This document shows, piece after piece, positions 1 to 5,990 of a DNA stretch of 9,773 nt. Made by a program: the position numbers and the translations under genes. This DNA is from Candidatus Aminicenantota bacterium (GTDB lineage: Bacteria > Acidobacteriota > Aminicenantia > Aminicenantales > UBA8522). Positions within the stretch are counted from its first letter, which is position 1. Each line of letters starts with the position of its first letter. The notes under the pieces are model-generated. The model ran no database searches. It was not told the origin of the DNA and was given only the letters and a program-made list of their open reading frames with translations. The DNA lies in assembly GCA_003524335.1 (NCBI GenBank), contig DQHV01000135.1:1-9773 (forward strand). Direction: 5' to 3'.

Positions 1-71
1 TGCGGAGGGCTTTCGGAGGGACTCCCCCTCGCTTGATAAACAAAAGAAAGGAGGATGTCCCTGCACTGGGC

Positions 72-99
72 TTGCGTTTAGAAGAAAAACACCTAAAAT
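72..99 (+). promoter_or_regulatory. Possible sigma70-type promoter for the GH28-like gene
   Basis: A TTGCGT hexamer at 72-77 (3 of 6 matches to the -35 consensus) and TAAAAT at 94-99 (5 of 6 to the -10 consensus) are separated by 16 bases. Transcription would begin near 106, leaving a leader of about 36 bases that contains the Shine-Dalgarno site for the start at 142. Positions 1-71 contain no supportable gene; they hold only two copies of CGGAGGG 11 bases apart (3-9 and 14-20). The -35 match is weak, so this is a suggestion only. Confidence 0.3.
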
Positions 100-126
100 A
101 GGGATTCCTGCATGCTTCTGCCTACC

Positions 127-133
127 GAAGGAG
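127..133 (+). promoter_or_regulatory. Shine-Dalgarno site that selects the start at 142
   Basis: GAAGGAG lies 8 bases before the ATG at 142. The in-frame ATG at 112 has no comparable site upstream and would put eleven hydrophilic residues ahead of the signal peptide. Position 142 is therefore preferred. Confidence 0.7.
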
Positions 134-141
134 AAAAGGAG

Positions 142-1788
142 ATGAGACGACGCCTCCCGATTGCAGCCGGCACTGTTGTGGGATTCTTAATATTGCTTTC
201 TGCACACCCATCCATCCGGGGTCAAGAGACCTCCGCTGTCCGGGCGCTCACTGTTTTCAACGTCAAGGACTTCGGGGCAACCGGCATCAAGACAGATAAG
301 GCCCGTGAGTCCATCCAAAGGGCGGTGGACGCCTGCGATGAAGCCGGGGGAGGGATGGTCTATCTCCCTCCCGGTGAGTACACATCCGGGACCATTCATC
401 TCCGTGCCCATGTGCGCTTCTTCATCGAAGCGGGGGCAACACTCTTTGCCTCCCGCGAGAAGCAGGACTACGATAAAGAGGCACTCTTCTACGGCGAGGA
501 CCTCGTCAACATCACCATCGAGGGGAGGGGCTTGGTGGACGGCCAGTCCGAGTACGAATGGCGCCTCAATGACATCGACGACCGCTTCATCCGTGACAAC
601 CAACTGCTGATGGAGGCGGCGGGCAAACCGCTCCTGCGGTCGTTCCCGAAGCCCAACGCCCTGCCCAAGATGGTCCTTCTGCTGCGCTGCAAGGATGTCC
701 GTATCGCCGGCGTCAGCTTCATGCACTCGCCGAGCTGGACGATCCATCCCTACGGCTGTGAGCGCATGGTCATTGACGGCGTCTACATCTACAGCAGCTT
801 GAAAGAGGGGGTTTGGGCCGATGGTATCGACCCCGACGGCTGCAAGGACTTGCGGATCTCAAACTGCACGATCGAGACCGGCGATGATGCCATCGTCTTC
901 TACTCTATGAACTGGTTCGGCCCGGCTTTGCCCTGCGAGAACATCACCATCACCAACTGCCGGCTGTCCTCAGCCTCCTCAGCCCTGAAGTTTTGCGACG
1001 GCAACATGAACTGCGTGCGCCGGGTGACAGTTTCGAATTGCGTCATCACCGACTCGAACCGCGGCCTCGCCTTTATGGTTTTCGATGGCGGGTATATCAG
1101 CGATGTCGTCATCTCCGACCTCACCATCGACTGCGTCCGGCACGACTGGTTCTGGTGGGGGGACGGCGATCCGATTCATTTCAACATCAAGCGGCGCAGC
1201 GAGGTGCATCCCCAGGTGAAATGGGAGAACGAGCCGCCGGCCGGATCCATCCGCAACATTAAACTCCAGAACATCATCGCCCGCGGCAAAGGATCGAGCT
1301 TGATCAACGGCCATCCGATGAGCTGGCTGGACGGCGTCTCCCTGGAAAACATCAAGCTTTTCTTGGCCGACGACCCCCGGGCGCCCATCCAGAAGGTCGA
1401 GCATGCCCTGAAGTTCCGCTGGGTCCGCAATCTCAAGATCCGCGGCCTGGAAGTCATCTGGGAGAAGCCCGAGTCGGAGCGCTGGGAGAGCGCCCTCTAT
1501 TTCGAGGATGTCAAGGACCTCGAGGTAGCGGATTTCTCAGGCCGGCAGGGCCTGCCGGGAGCTGCCGATGCGGCCGTCAGCCTCAATCAGGTTGAGCAGG
1601 CCCGTTTTCGCCGGAACCGGGCCGCTGCCGGGACCGAGGTATTTTTCGACATCCGGGGTGAGCGCAGCCGCGCCATCTATCTTTTGGACAACGACCTCCT
1701 CGAAGCCCGCGTTCCTTACCGGGTCTCGCCGGAAGTCAAGCCGGATGAGATAAAACCCCAGGGCAATCTTGAGAAAGCGGGGCGGTGA
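142..1788 (+). CDS. Exported GH28-like (polygalacturonase superfamily) beta-helix protein
   Basis: This 548-residue protein belongs to the right-handed beta-helix, pectinase-like superfamily and most resembles glycoside hydrolase family 28, whose members hydrolyse galacturonan-type polysaccharides outside the cytoplasm. Residues 1-28 form a signal peptide: MRRR, then a hydrophobic stretch, then a likely cut near Gly27/Gln28. The N-terminal domain has the typical VFNVKDFGATG (38-48) and GGGMVYLPPGEY (69-80) segments. Beta-helix rungs follow, of the type 'ITIEG.G..DG' and 'LRISNCTIETGDDA'. Asp232 (DPDG) and Asp248/Asp249 (GDD) match the three GH28 catalytic aspartates. The GHG histidine motif is not seen; the expected place reads SSASSALKF (276-284). 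The class is clear but the substrate is not, and activity could differ from true polygalacturonase. It stands alone on this strand and converges with the STAS gene 57 bases away. No clear terminator with a T-run is seen between them. Confidence 0.85.
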   Translation: MRRRLPIAAGTVVGFLILLSAHPSIRGQETSAVRALTVFNVKDFGATGIKTDKARESIQRAVDACDEAGGGMVYLPPGEYTSGTIHLRAHVRFFIEAGATLFASREKQDYDKEALFYGEDLVNITIEGRGLVDGQSEYEWRLNDIDDRFIRDNQLLMEAAGKPLLRSFPKPNALPKMVLLLRCKDVRIAGVSFMHSPSWTIHPYGCERMVIDGVYIYSSLKEGVWADGIDPDGCKDLRISNCTIETGDDAIVFYSMNWFGPALPCENITITNCRLSSASSALKFCDGNMNCVRRVTVSNCVITDSNRGLAFMVFDGGYISDVVISDLTIDCVRHDWFWWGDGDPIHFNIKRRSEVHPQVKWENEPPAGSIRNIKLQNIIARGKGSSLINGHPMSWLDGVSLENIKLFLADDPRAPIQKVEHALKFRWVRNLKIRGLEVIWEKPESERWESALYFEDVKDLEVADFSGRQGLPGAADAAVSLNQVEQARFRRNRAAAGTEVFFDIRGERSRAIYLLDNDLLEARVPYRVSPEVKPDEIKPQGNLEKAGR

Positions 1789-1845
1789 GCCAGGCCTCGG
1801 GCGAATTGTCGAAGGGCCTCTCTCAACAGCCGCTAAGAGCCGAGA

Positions 1846-2187
1846 TCAGCCAAAGCTCTGGATAGCTTTCTCCTCGCTGTCAAAGATCTCCAGAATTCGG
1901 GTCAGCCCGGAATATTGGAAGATGAGCCATATCTTGGGAGACAGGCAGGCCAGCTTCAGCCGGCCCTTTTTTTCCTTGACTGCCGAGTAAGAGGCGACGA
2001 TGTCGCCGATCCCGTAGCTGTCGATGAAATCCACTTTAGCGAAGTTGAGCAGGATGTCGGATTTCCCCTCGGCGAGCTGTTCGGCCACCTGCCTCTGAAG
2101 GGTAGGAGTGAAGTTGTCGCTAAGCCTGATCTCACCGGCCAGGTCGACGACGATGATGCCTTCCTTTTCGCGGACCTTTACGGACAT
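1846..2187 (-). CDS. Stand-alone STAS-domain protein (anti-sigma factor antagonist type)
   Basis: This 113-residue cytoplasmic protein consists of one STAS domain, the fold of SpoIIAA/RsbV-type anti-anti-sigma factors. It begins with MSVKVREKEGIIVVDLAGEI, and the domain core reads LNFAKVDFIDSYGIGDIV. The Asp-Ser of DSYG (residues 66-67) sits where SpoIIAA-family proteins carry the serine phosphorylated by the partner kinase, so it is probably switchable. An upstream in-frame ATG at 2253 would add 22 residues that do not look like STAS sequence. The ATG at 2187 is preceded by a GAAAGGG Shine-Dalgarno site and gives the usual family length. No partner anti-sigma kinase, phosphatase or sigma factor is in the window, so the pathway it controls is unknown. 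It lies downstream of the cohesin-like lipoprotein gene on the same strand, 120 bases away. Confidence 0.85.
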   Translation of the reverse strand: MSVKVREKEGIIVVDLAGEIRLSDNFTPTLQRQVAEQLAEGKSDILLNFAKVDFIDSYGIGDIVASYSAVKEKKGRLKLACLSPKIWLIFQYSGLTRILEIFDSEEKAIQSFG

Positions 2188-2251
2188 CGCTGCCCTTTCT
2201 TTCCTGCCCTCGGAATTCCACGCATCCCGAGTATCCAACTTCCCATCATCC

Positions 2252-2281
2252 ATTATGTCGGAATCAGGCCCCCCTTGGCAA
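2252..2281 (-). promoter_or_regulatory. Possible promoter for the STAS gene, overlapping a palindrome
   Basis: On the minus strand TTGCCA (2281 to 2276, 5 of 6 to consensus) is followed after 18 bases by CATAAT (2257 to 2252, 5 of 6). Initiation would fall near 2245, giving a leader of about 58 bases. The -35 element lies inside the palindrome at 2263-2301. If the promoter is real, the palindrome could affect its activity. The call rests on motif matching alone. Confidence 0.3.
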
Positions 2282-2301
2282 GGGGTTTGTTGGCCCCTGA
2301 T
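2263..2301. repeat. Nested imperfect palindrome between lipoprotein and STAS genes
   Basis: An inner perfect inverted repeat, CCCCTTG-G-CAAGGGG (2271-2285), is enclosed by outer arms ATCAGG (2263-2268) and CCTGAT (2296-2301). CC/GG pairs between them extend the outer stem, with a two-base bulge. It begins 6 bases after the lipoprotein stop codon (minus strand) and has no following T-run, so it is not a standard intrinsic terminator. Its form (C-run, short centre, G-run) resembles dispersed REP-like palindromes of many genomes. It could equally stabilise the 3' end of the lipoprotein mRNA or act as an operator. Confidence 0.6.
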
Positions 2302-2307
2302 ATTCGA

Positions 2308-2829
2308 TTATTTAATAAGGGTGAAGGTGGCGCAGACCGAATCGGGTTTAAACTCCGAGAGGTCGTCCGTGTACTGTCTGACGCAGAGCTGACTCTGCTG
2401 CCCGTTGCCGTAATCCGCGCCCGTTACTTTAAACCTGATCTCGGCCAATGTGCCTTCGCTCCCGACGGGGATCGCCGTTCCACCCCCCAAGAAACCCCCG
2501 ACTTTCAGGCTGCCCGAGCCGATTTCGTTCCCATCGACCGCCGCCCAGCCCCCGGTGAGAGTGCCGGGGCCCACTTCCTGGAACTGGAACATCCGGGAGT
2601 CGAAGGTCACATCCAGGCCGAAAACGCGGATCTCGCTATTGTTCGCCTTGATGAAAACAGACGCAGAGACGACGGCGTCTCCAGCCGCAGAAACGGGATT
2701 ACAGAAGAGAGAGATTGTCGGCTCGTCGGCTTCGAAGTCCGCCGTCGTGGGGTTCTTCTTGCAGCCGGAGGGGCCGATCAGGAAAAAGGAGAAGAGGACT
2801 ATTCCGAAACCGGCCTTCACTATTGTCAT
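2308..2829 (-). CDS. Lipoprotein with a cohesin-like beta-sandwich domain
   Basis: This 173-residue predicted lipoprotein begins MTIVKAGFGI and has a hydrophobic segment ending in Pro-Ser-Gly-Cys, with Cys23 as the probable lipidated residue. The lipobox is slightly atypical because proline is at -3. After a short linker (KKNPTTADFEADEP), residues about 35-173 resemble a cohesin/CBM-type beta sandwich: alternating hydrophobic strands, 'FGLDVTFDSRMFQFQEV', a GSGSLKVGGF turn, and 'GTLAEIRFKVTG' matching the typical G-x-L-x-x-I-x-F-K-V-x-G strand. Such domains mediate protein-protein or carbohydrate-related contacts at the cell surface; the partner here is unknown. A longer reading frame opens at 2982 but runs through the hairpin cluster and would bury the signal peptide. 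The ATG at 2829 has AGGTG six bases upstream and is preferred. It is the first gene of a possible minus-strand pair with the STAS gene. Confidence 0.75.
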   Translation of the reverse strand: MTIVKAGFGIVLFSFFLIGPSGCKKNPTTADFEADEPTISLFCNPVSAAGDAVVSASVFIKANNSEIRVFGLDVTFDSRMFQFQEVGPGTLTGGWAAVDGNEIGSGSLKVGGFLGGGTAIPVGSEGTLAEIRFKVTGADYGNGQQSQLCVRQYTDDLSEFKPDSVCATFTLIK

Positions 2830-2844
2830 CGGCGGCACCTGACT

Positions 2845-2873
2845 ATTATATCCATTATTTAGTCGTATGGGAA
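2845..2873 (-). promoter_or_regulatory. Possible promoter for the cohesin-like lipoprotein
   Basis: On the minus strand a perfect TATAAT (2850 to 2845) lies 17 bases downstream of TTCCCA (2873 to 2868, 4 of 6 to consensus). Initiation would fall near 2838, only about 9 bases before the ATG at 2829, which would leave almost no room for the AGGTG ribosome site (2840-2836). The -10 match is therefore notable but the geometry is poor. Confidence 0.25.
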
Positions 2874-2877
2874 GATT

Positions 2878-2893
2878 AGGGGGAACGTCCCCT
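2878..2893. repeat. Inverted repeat 1 of the divergent intergenic cluster
   Basis: AGGGG (2878-2882) and CCCCT (2889-2893) are perfect arms around a GAACGT loop. The loop sequence GAACG is complementary to CGTTC in the loop of the neighbouring repeat. There is no T-run on either side. The function is unknown; it could be part of a REP-like element or an RNA or DNA regulatory structure. Confidence 0.5.
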
Positions 2894-2899
2894 CTGTAT

Positions 2900-2916
2900 G
2901 GCGGCGTTCGTCCGCC
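2900..2916. repeat. Inverted repeat 2 of the divergent intergenic cluster
   Basis: GGCGG (2900-2904) and CCGCC (2912-2916) surround a CGTTCGT loop. The loop could pair with the loop of repeat 1 (GAACG), or with CGAAC at 2929-2933 in repeat 3. A short run TTTA follows and overlaps the proposed -35 element of the hslV promoter. It lies directly upstream of that promoter, where an activator site or a folded element could sit. Confidence 0.45.
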
Positions 2917-2945
2917 TTTACAATAATGCGAACCTGCATTATTAT
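2917..2945 (+). promoter_or_regulatory. Probable sigma70-type promoter of the hslVU operon
   Basis: TTTACA (2917-2922, 5 of 6 to TTGACA) and TATTAT (2940-2945, 5 of 6 to TATAAT) are separated by the optimal 17 bases. Transcription would start near 2952, placing the AAAAAGGA ribosome site (2953-2960) at the beginning of a leader of about 15 bases before the ATG at 2967. Position, spacing and match all agree. No sigma32-type or CIRCE-type heat-shock sequence was noticed, although hslVU is a heat-shock operon in several bacteria. Confidence 0.6.
2922..2943. promoter_or_regulatory. Operator-like inverted repeat inside the hslVU promoter
   Basis: Perfect 8-base arms AATAATGC (2922-2929) and GCATTATT (2936-2943) flank a GAACCT centre. 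The 22-base palindrome starts at the last base of the -35 hexamer and ends within the -10 hexamer, so a bound dimer would block RNA polymerase. This is a classic repressor-site position. The half-site is AT-rich like Fur/Zur-type half-sites, but the 6-base centre does not fit the usual Fur box, and it is not CIRCE. The regulator is unknown. Confidence 0.55.
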
Positions 2946-2966
2946 AGGGATGAAAAAGGAAGATCC

Positions 2967-3494
2967 ATGATCCGTTCCACAACCATTATCTGTGTTCGCC
3001 ATAACGGCCGCCTCGCCATGGCGGGGGACGGCCAGGTCTCCATGGGCCAGACGATCCTCAAGCAGACGGCAAGGAAGATCCGCCGCCTGCATAAAGACAA
3101 GGTGCTGGCGGGCTTCGCCGGCTCCACCTCGGACGCCTTTGCCCTGTTCTCCCGGTTCGAAATCAAGCTCGAAGAGCACCGGGGCAACCTTTCCCGGGCG
3201 GCCATCGAGCTGGCCAAAGACTGGCGCCTAGACAAGGCTCTGCGTCAACTCGAAGCCCTGCTCATCGTGGCCGACAAGGACAGCGCCTTCCTCATCTCGG
3301 GCACCGGCGATGTCGTCGAGCCAGACGACGGGATCATCGCCATCGGCTCGGGCGGGCCCTACGCCTTGGCCGCCGCCCGCGCCCTGATCCGGCACACCGG
3401 CCTCACGGCTAAGGAGATCGCCCTTGAGGCGCTCCTGATCAGCGCCGGCATCTGCGTTTACACCAACGATCAAGTCACACTCGAGGAGCTGTGA
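2967..3494 (+). CDS. hslV: ATP-dependent protease peptidase subunit HslV (ClpQ)
   Basis: HslV is the threonine peptidase of the HslVU (ClpQY) cytoplasmic protease; two hexameric rings are capped by HslU ATPase. The 175-residue product begins [15 protein letters not shown], and Thr5 corresponds to the catalytic Thr1 of mature HslV. Lys37 in RKIRRL corresponds to catalytic Lys33. Other family hallmarks are [10 protein letters not shown] (18-27), [30 protein letters not shown] and the terminal [11 protein letters not shown]. The ATG at 2967 follows AAGGA by six bases. An earlier in-frame ATG at 2898 would begin upstream of the promoter and add unrelated residues encoded by the hairpin cluster, so it is rejected. 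The four-residue leader before Thr must be removed to expose the nucleophile, as in several other bacterial HslV proteins. It is the first gene of the operon, 10 bases before hslU. Confidence 0.97.
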   Translation: MIRSTTIICVRHNGRLAMAGDGQVSMGQTILKQTARKIRRLHKDKVLAGFAGSTSDAFALFSRFEIKLEEHRGNLSRAAIELAKDWRLDKALRQLEALLIVADKDSAFLISGTGDVVEPDDGIIAIGSGGPYALAAARALIRHTGLTAKEIALEALLISAGICVYTNDQVTLEEL

Positions 3495-3504
3495 GAGAGT
3501 CGCC

Positions 3505-4890
3505 ATGACACAGCCCAAAGCCGTCCGCCAAGTCCCCGAAGAGACGAAAGACACGGAGCTCACTCCCCAGGAGATTGTCGCCGAGCTCGATAAATACATC
3601 ATCGGCCAGAAGGGAGCCAAGAAAGCCGTGGCCATCGCCCTGCGGAACCGCTTTCGTAGGAGGAAGCTCCCTCCCGAGCTGGCCGATGAAATCGCGCCCA
3701 AAAACATCCTGATGATCGGACCCACGGGCGTCGGCAAGACCGAGATCTCCCGCCGCCTGGCTAAACTCACCTTCTCACCTTTTCTCAAAATCGAGGCCAG
3801 CAAGTTCACCGAAGTGGGTTACGTGGGCCGGGACGTGGAGTCGATGATCCGGGACCTCGTCCGCATCTCCGTCGACATGGTCAAGCAGGAGAAGATCGAG
3901 GAGATCCGGGAAAAGGCCAAGAGCAACGTAGAAGAGAAGGTCCTTGACCTGCTCCTGCCGCCTTCGAGACGGAAGGAGAATGCCCTGGCGGAAGGCGATT
4001 ACGACCGGTTCCTGGAAACCCGGGAGAAGCTGCGCAAGCAGCTCAGTGAGGGTGTCCTGGACGACCGCCTGGTTGAGATCGAAGTCAAGGAGAAGATGGC
4101 CTCTCCGTTCGAGGTTTTTTCCAACCAGGGAGTGGAAGAGATCGGGATCCACATTCAGGAGCTCCTGCCCGGATTCCTGGGGGGCAAGTCCAAGAAGCGA
4201 CGCGTGAAAATCCGGGAGGCCAAGGAGTTCCTGCTGGAGGACGAAGAGAGGCGTCTGGTCGACATGGAGCAGGTGGCCCGGTTGGCCGTGGAGAGAGTGG
4301 AACACTCGGGCATCATCTTCCTGGATGAGGTGGATAAGATCGCCGGCCGTGAATCTGGTCACGGCCCGGAGGTCAGCCGCGAGGGCGTCCAGCGTGACCT
4401 CCTTCCGATCATCGAGGGCACGACGGTCAACACGCGCTACGGCCTGGTCAGGACCGATCACATCCTGTTCATCGGTGCCGGCGCCTTCCATGTTTCCAAG
4501 CCGGCCGACCTCATCCCCGAGCTGCAGGGCCGATTCCCCATCCGTGTGGAGCTCACTCCGCTCAACAAGGAGGATTTTCTGCGCATCCTGATCGAGCCCG
4601 AAAACGCCCTGATCAAGCAGTACCGGGCGCTGATGGAAACGGAGGGTGTGCACGTCGAGTTCACCGGCGATGCCATCGACGAGATCGCCGACATAGCCGA
4701 AAAAGTCAACGAGGATGCCGAGAACATCGGCGCCCGCCGCCTGCACACCATCATGGAGAAGGTGATGGAGGAGATCTCCTTTGCGGCCCCGGGAATTGCG
4801 GACAAGAACATCTTGATCGACAGATCATACGTCCAAGACCAGCTTCGGGATATCCTCAAGGACCAGGACCTGCGGCGGTTCATCCTCTGA
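3505..4890 (+). CDS. hslU: ATP-dependent protease ATPase subunit HslU (ClpY)
   Basis: HslU is the AAA+ unfoldase that recognises, unfolds and threads substrates into HslV. The 461 residues are a full-length family member. The N-terminal segment [16 protein letters not shown] (20-35) is characteristic. Walker A is GPTGVGKT (72-79), the pore loop is GYVG (105-108), and Walker B is IIFLDE (270-275), followed by VDKIAGRE. The region between about 120 and 250 is the charged helical I domain. [27 protein letters not shown] (about 324-350) contains the sensor/arginine-finger region, and GARRLHT (409-415) is the sensor 2 element. The C terminus ends LRRFIL, the tail that inserts into HslV pockets and activates the peptidase. 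All key residues are present. The stop overlaps the next start by one base (TGATG), indicating translational coupling. Confidence 0.97.
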   Translation: MTQPKAVRQVPEETKDTELTPQEIVAELDKYIIGQKGAKKAVAIALRNRFRRRKLPPELADEIAPKNILMIGPTGVGKTEISRRLAKLTFSPFLKIEASKFTEVGYVGRDVESMIRDLVRISVDMVKQEKIEEIREKAKSNVEEKVLDLLLPPSRRKENALAEGDYDRFLETREKLRKQLSEGVLDDRLVEIEVKEKMASPFEVFSNQGVEEIGIHIQELLPGFLGGKSKKRRVKIREAKEFLLEDEERRLVDMEQVARLAVERVEHSGIIFLDEVDKIAGRESGHGPEVSREGVQRDLLPIIEGTTVNTRYGLVRTDHILFIGAGAFHVSKPADLIPELQGRFPIRVELTPLNKEDFLRILIEPENALIKQYRALMETEGVHVEFTGDAIDEIADIAEKVNEDAENIGARRLHTIMEKVMEEISFAAPGIADKNILIDRSYVQDQLRDILKDQDLRRFIL

Positions 4891-5990
4891 TGGAGAGGCG
4901 CAGCTTTCTCCCCCTAATTGTCTCCAGTCTGATCGCCCTGGCGAGCTGCGGAAAAAAGGGTCCGATCGAGCCGCCGTTGGTGCGAGTCCCTCAGGCCGTG
5001 GAAGACCTTGTCCTCATCCAGAGAGGCGCCGCGTTCCTACTGACTTGGACCAACCCTACGGCCTACGTCGACGGGAACCCGCTCGACGAGGTGACGGAGG
5101 TGGAAATCTGGATGATAAAGGAGGACCGCAAGGCCGAGACCGGCCCCAAGACGTGGACCGCAGAGGAGTTTGAAAGCAAGGCCGAGCTCCTTGCCCGAAT
5201 CAGCAAAGATCAGTTTGCCCCGCTCCTTTCGAGGGACACGACAACCAAAGCGAAACTGGTCCACAGCCATGCCTTGGCCGGCGAGGATATTGGGCAGAAA
5301 GTCCTGACCTTCTCTGTTCGGGTGAGGGACCTGAAGAAACGGGTTTCCGGGTTCGCGGTGCCCTCTTCTCTGGAAGCTCTGACTCCGCCGTTTCCTCCCC
5401 GAAATGTGCGGGGTGTTGTCTTTGAGGACCATATCCAGGTGAGCTGGGAGAGCCCGGAGCAAGCCAGCAAGGAAGCGCCCTCTTCCAAGACTGCAGGTTA
5501 CAACGTTTACAAGTTGGACGGGGAAAACCCGACGTCACCGCTGAATTCGGCTCCGCTCAAGATGACTGAGTTCCGAGACAAAGATTTTTTGTTTGGCCGG
5601 ACCTACCGGTATTTCGTCCGGGCCGTCCTGGAGACGACACCACCGGTGGAGAGCGAAGATTCGGAGACCGCCGAGGTCATCGCTAAGGATGTCTTCCCTC
5701 CAGCTCCACCCTTTGGATTGACGGCCATCGGCGGCCCGGGCTTCATCGCCTTAAGCTGGGAGGCAGGCGGGGAATCCGACCTGACCGGTTACACGGTCTG
5801 GCGCAGGGAGGTTGGGAAGGGCGATTTTGTCCTGGTCGCCAGCCTGCCGGCAACGGACAGCTCCTTCTCGGACTCGAAGGTTGAAAAGGGAAGAAATTAT
5901 GAATATGCTATGACTGCACTGGATGGTGCCGGGAATGAGAGCCGAAAGTCGGCCGCTGTACTCGGGACCGCAAGGGACGACTCCCCTTAA
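4890..5990 (+). CDS. Lipoprotein with LptM-like N terminus and FN3 repeats
   Basis: This 366-residue predicted lipoprotein starts [20 protein letters not shown] with a good lipobox (LASC), so Cys20 is the lipidated residue. The first mature residues, CGKKGPIEPP, match the CGxKGPLxxP motif of short LptM/YifL-type outer-membrane lipoproteins. Three fibronectin type III-like modules follow: a divergent one (about 33-165), one at about 166-265 with VSW and YRYFVRAV, and one at about 268-362 with LSW, GYTVW and YEYAMTALDGAGNES. Such modules are extracytoplasmic beta sandwiches used as spacers or binding surfaces. The exact role is unknown; an envelope-assembly or surface role is an inference from the N terminus. 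Translation is coupled to hslU by the TGATG overlap, and its own stop overlaps the next start (TAATG). No separate promoter was seen. Confidence 0.8.
   Translation: MERRSFLPLIVSSLIALASCGKKGPIEPPLVRVPQAVEDLVLIQRGAAFLLTWTNPTAYVDGNPLDEVTEVEIWMIKEDRKAETGPKTWTAEEFESKAELLARISKDQFAPLLSRDTTTKAKLVHSHALAGEDIGQKVLTFSVRVRDLKKRVSGFAVPSSLEALTPPFPPRNVRGVVFEDHIQVSWESPEQASKEAPSSKTAGYNVYKLDGENPTSPLNSAPLKMTEFRDKDFLFGRTYRYFVRAVLETTPPVESEDSETAEVIAKDVFPPAPPFGLTAIGGPGFIALSWEAGGESDLTGYTVWRREVGKGDFVLVASLPATDSSFSDSKVEKGRNYEYAMTALDGAGNESRKSAAVLGTARDDSP

Noticed and set aside
2..32. A possible hairpin in GCGGAGGG...CCCTCGC as a terminator of an upstream gene
   Set aside because: The stem is short and bulged, the loop is 16 bases long, and the following sequence is A-rich rather than T-rich.
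55..81. A tiny frame (MSLHWACV) behind AAAGGAGG, possible leader peptide
   Set aside because: The ATG directly abuts the ribosome site with no spacer, the peptide has no regulatory codon run, and the proposed promoter lies downstream of its start.
1789..1845. A terminator between the convergent GH28-like and STAS genes
   Set aside because: Only five-base arms (AGGCC/GGCCT) separated by a long loop are present, with no T-run on either strand. Rho-dependent termination or overlapping transcripts cannot be excluded.
1915..2862. A 315-residue open frame on the plus strand across the STAS and lipoprotein genes
   Set aside because: It is the complement of two genes with clear family motifs, signal peptide and ribosome sites. 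Its own translation is low-complexity and matches no family I know.
3775..4746. A 323-residue open frame on the minus strand opposite hslU
   Set aside because: It is a by-product of GC-biased third codon positions in hslU, which is complete and conserved from end to end.
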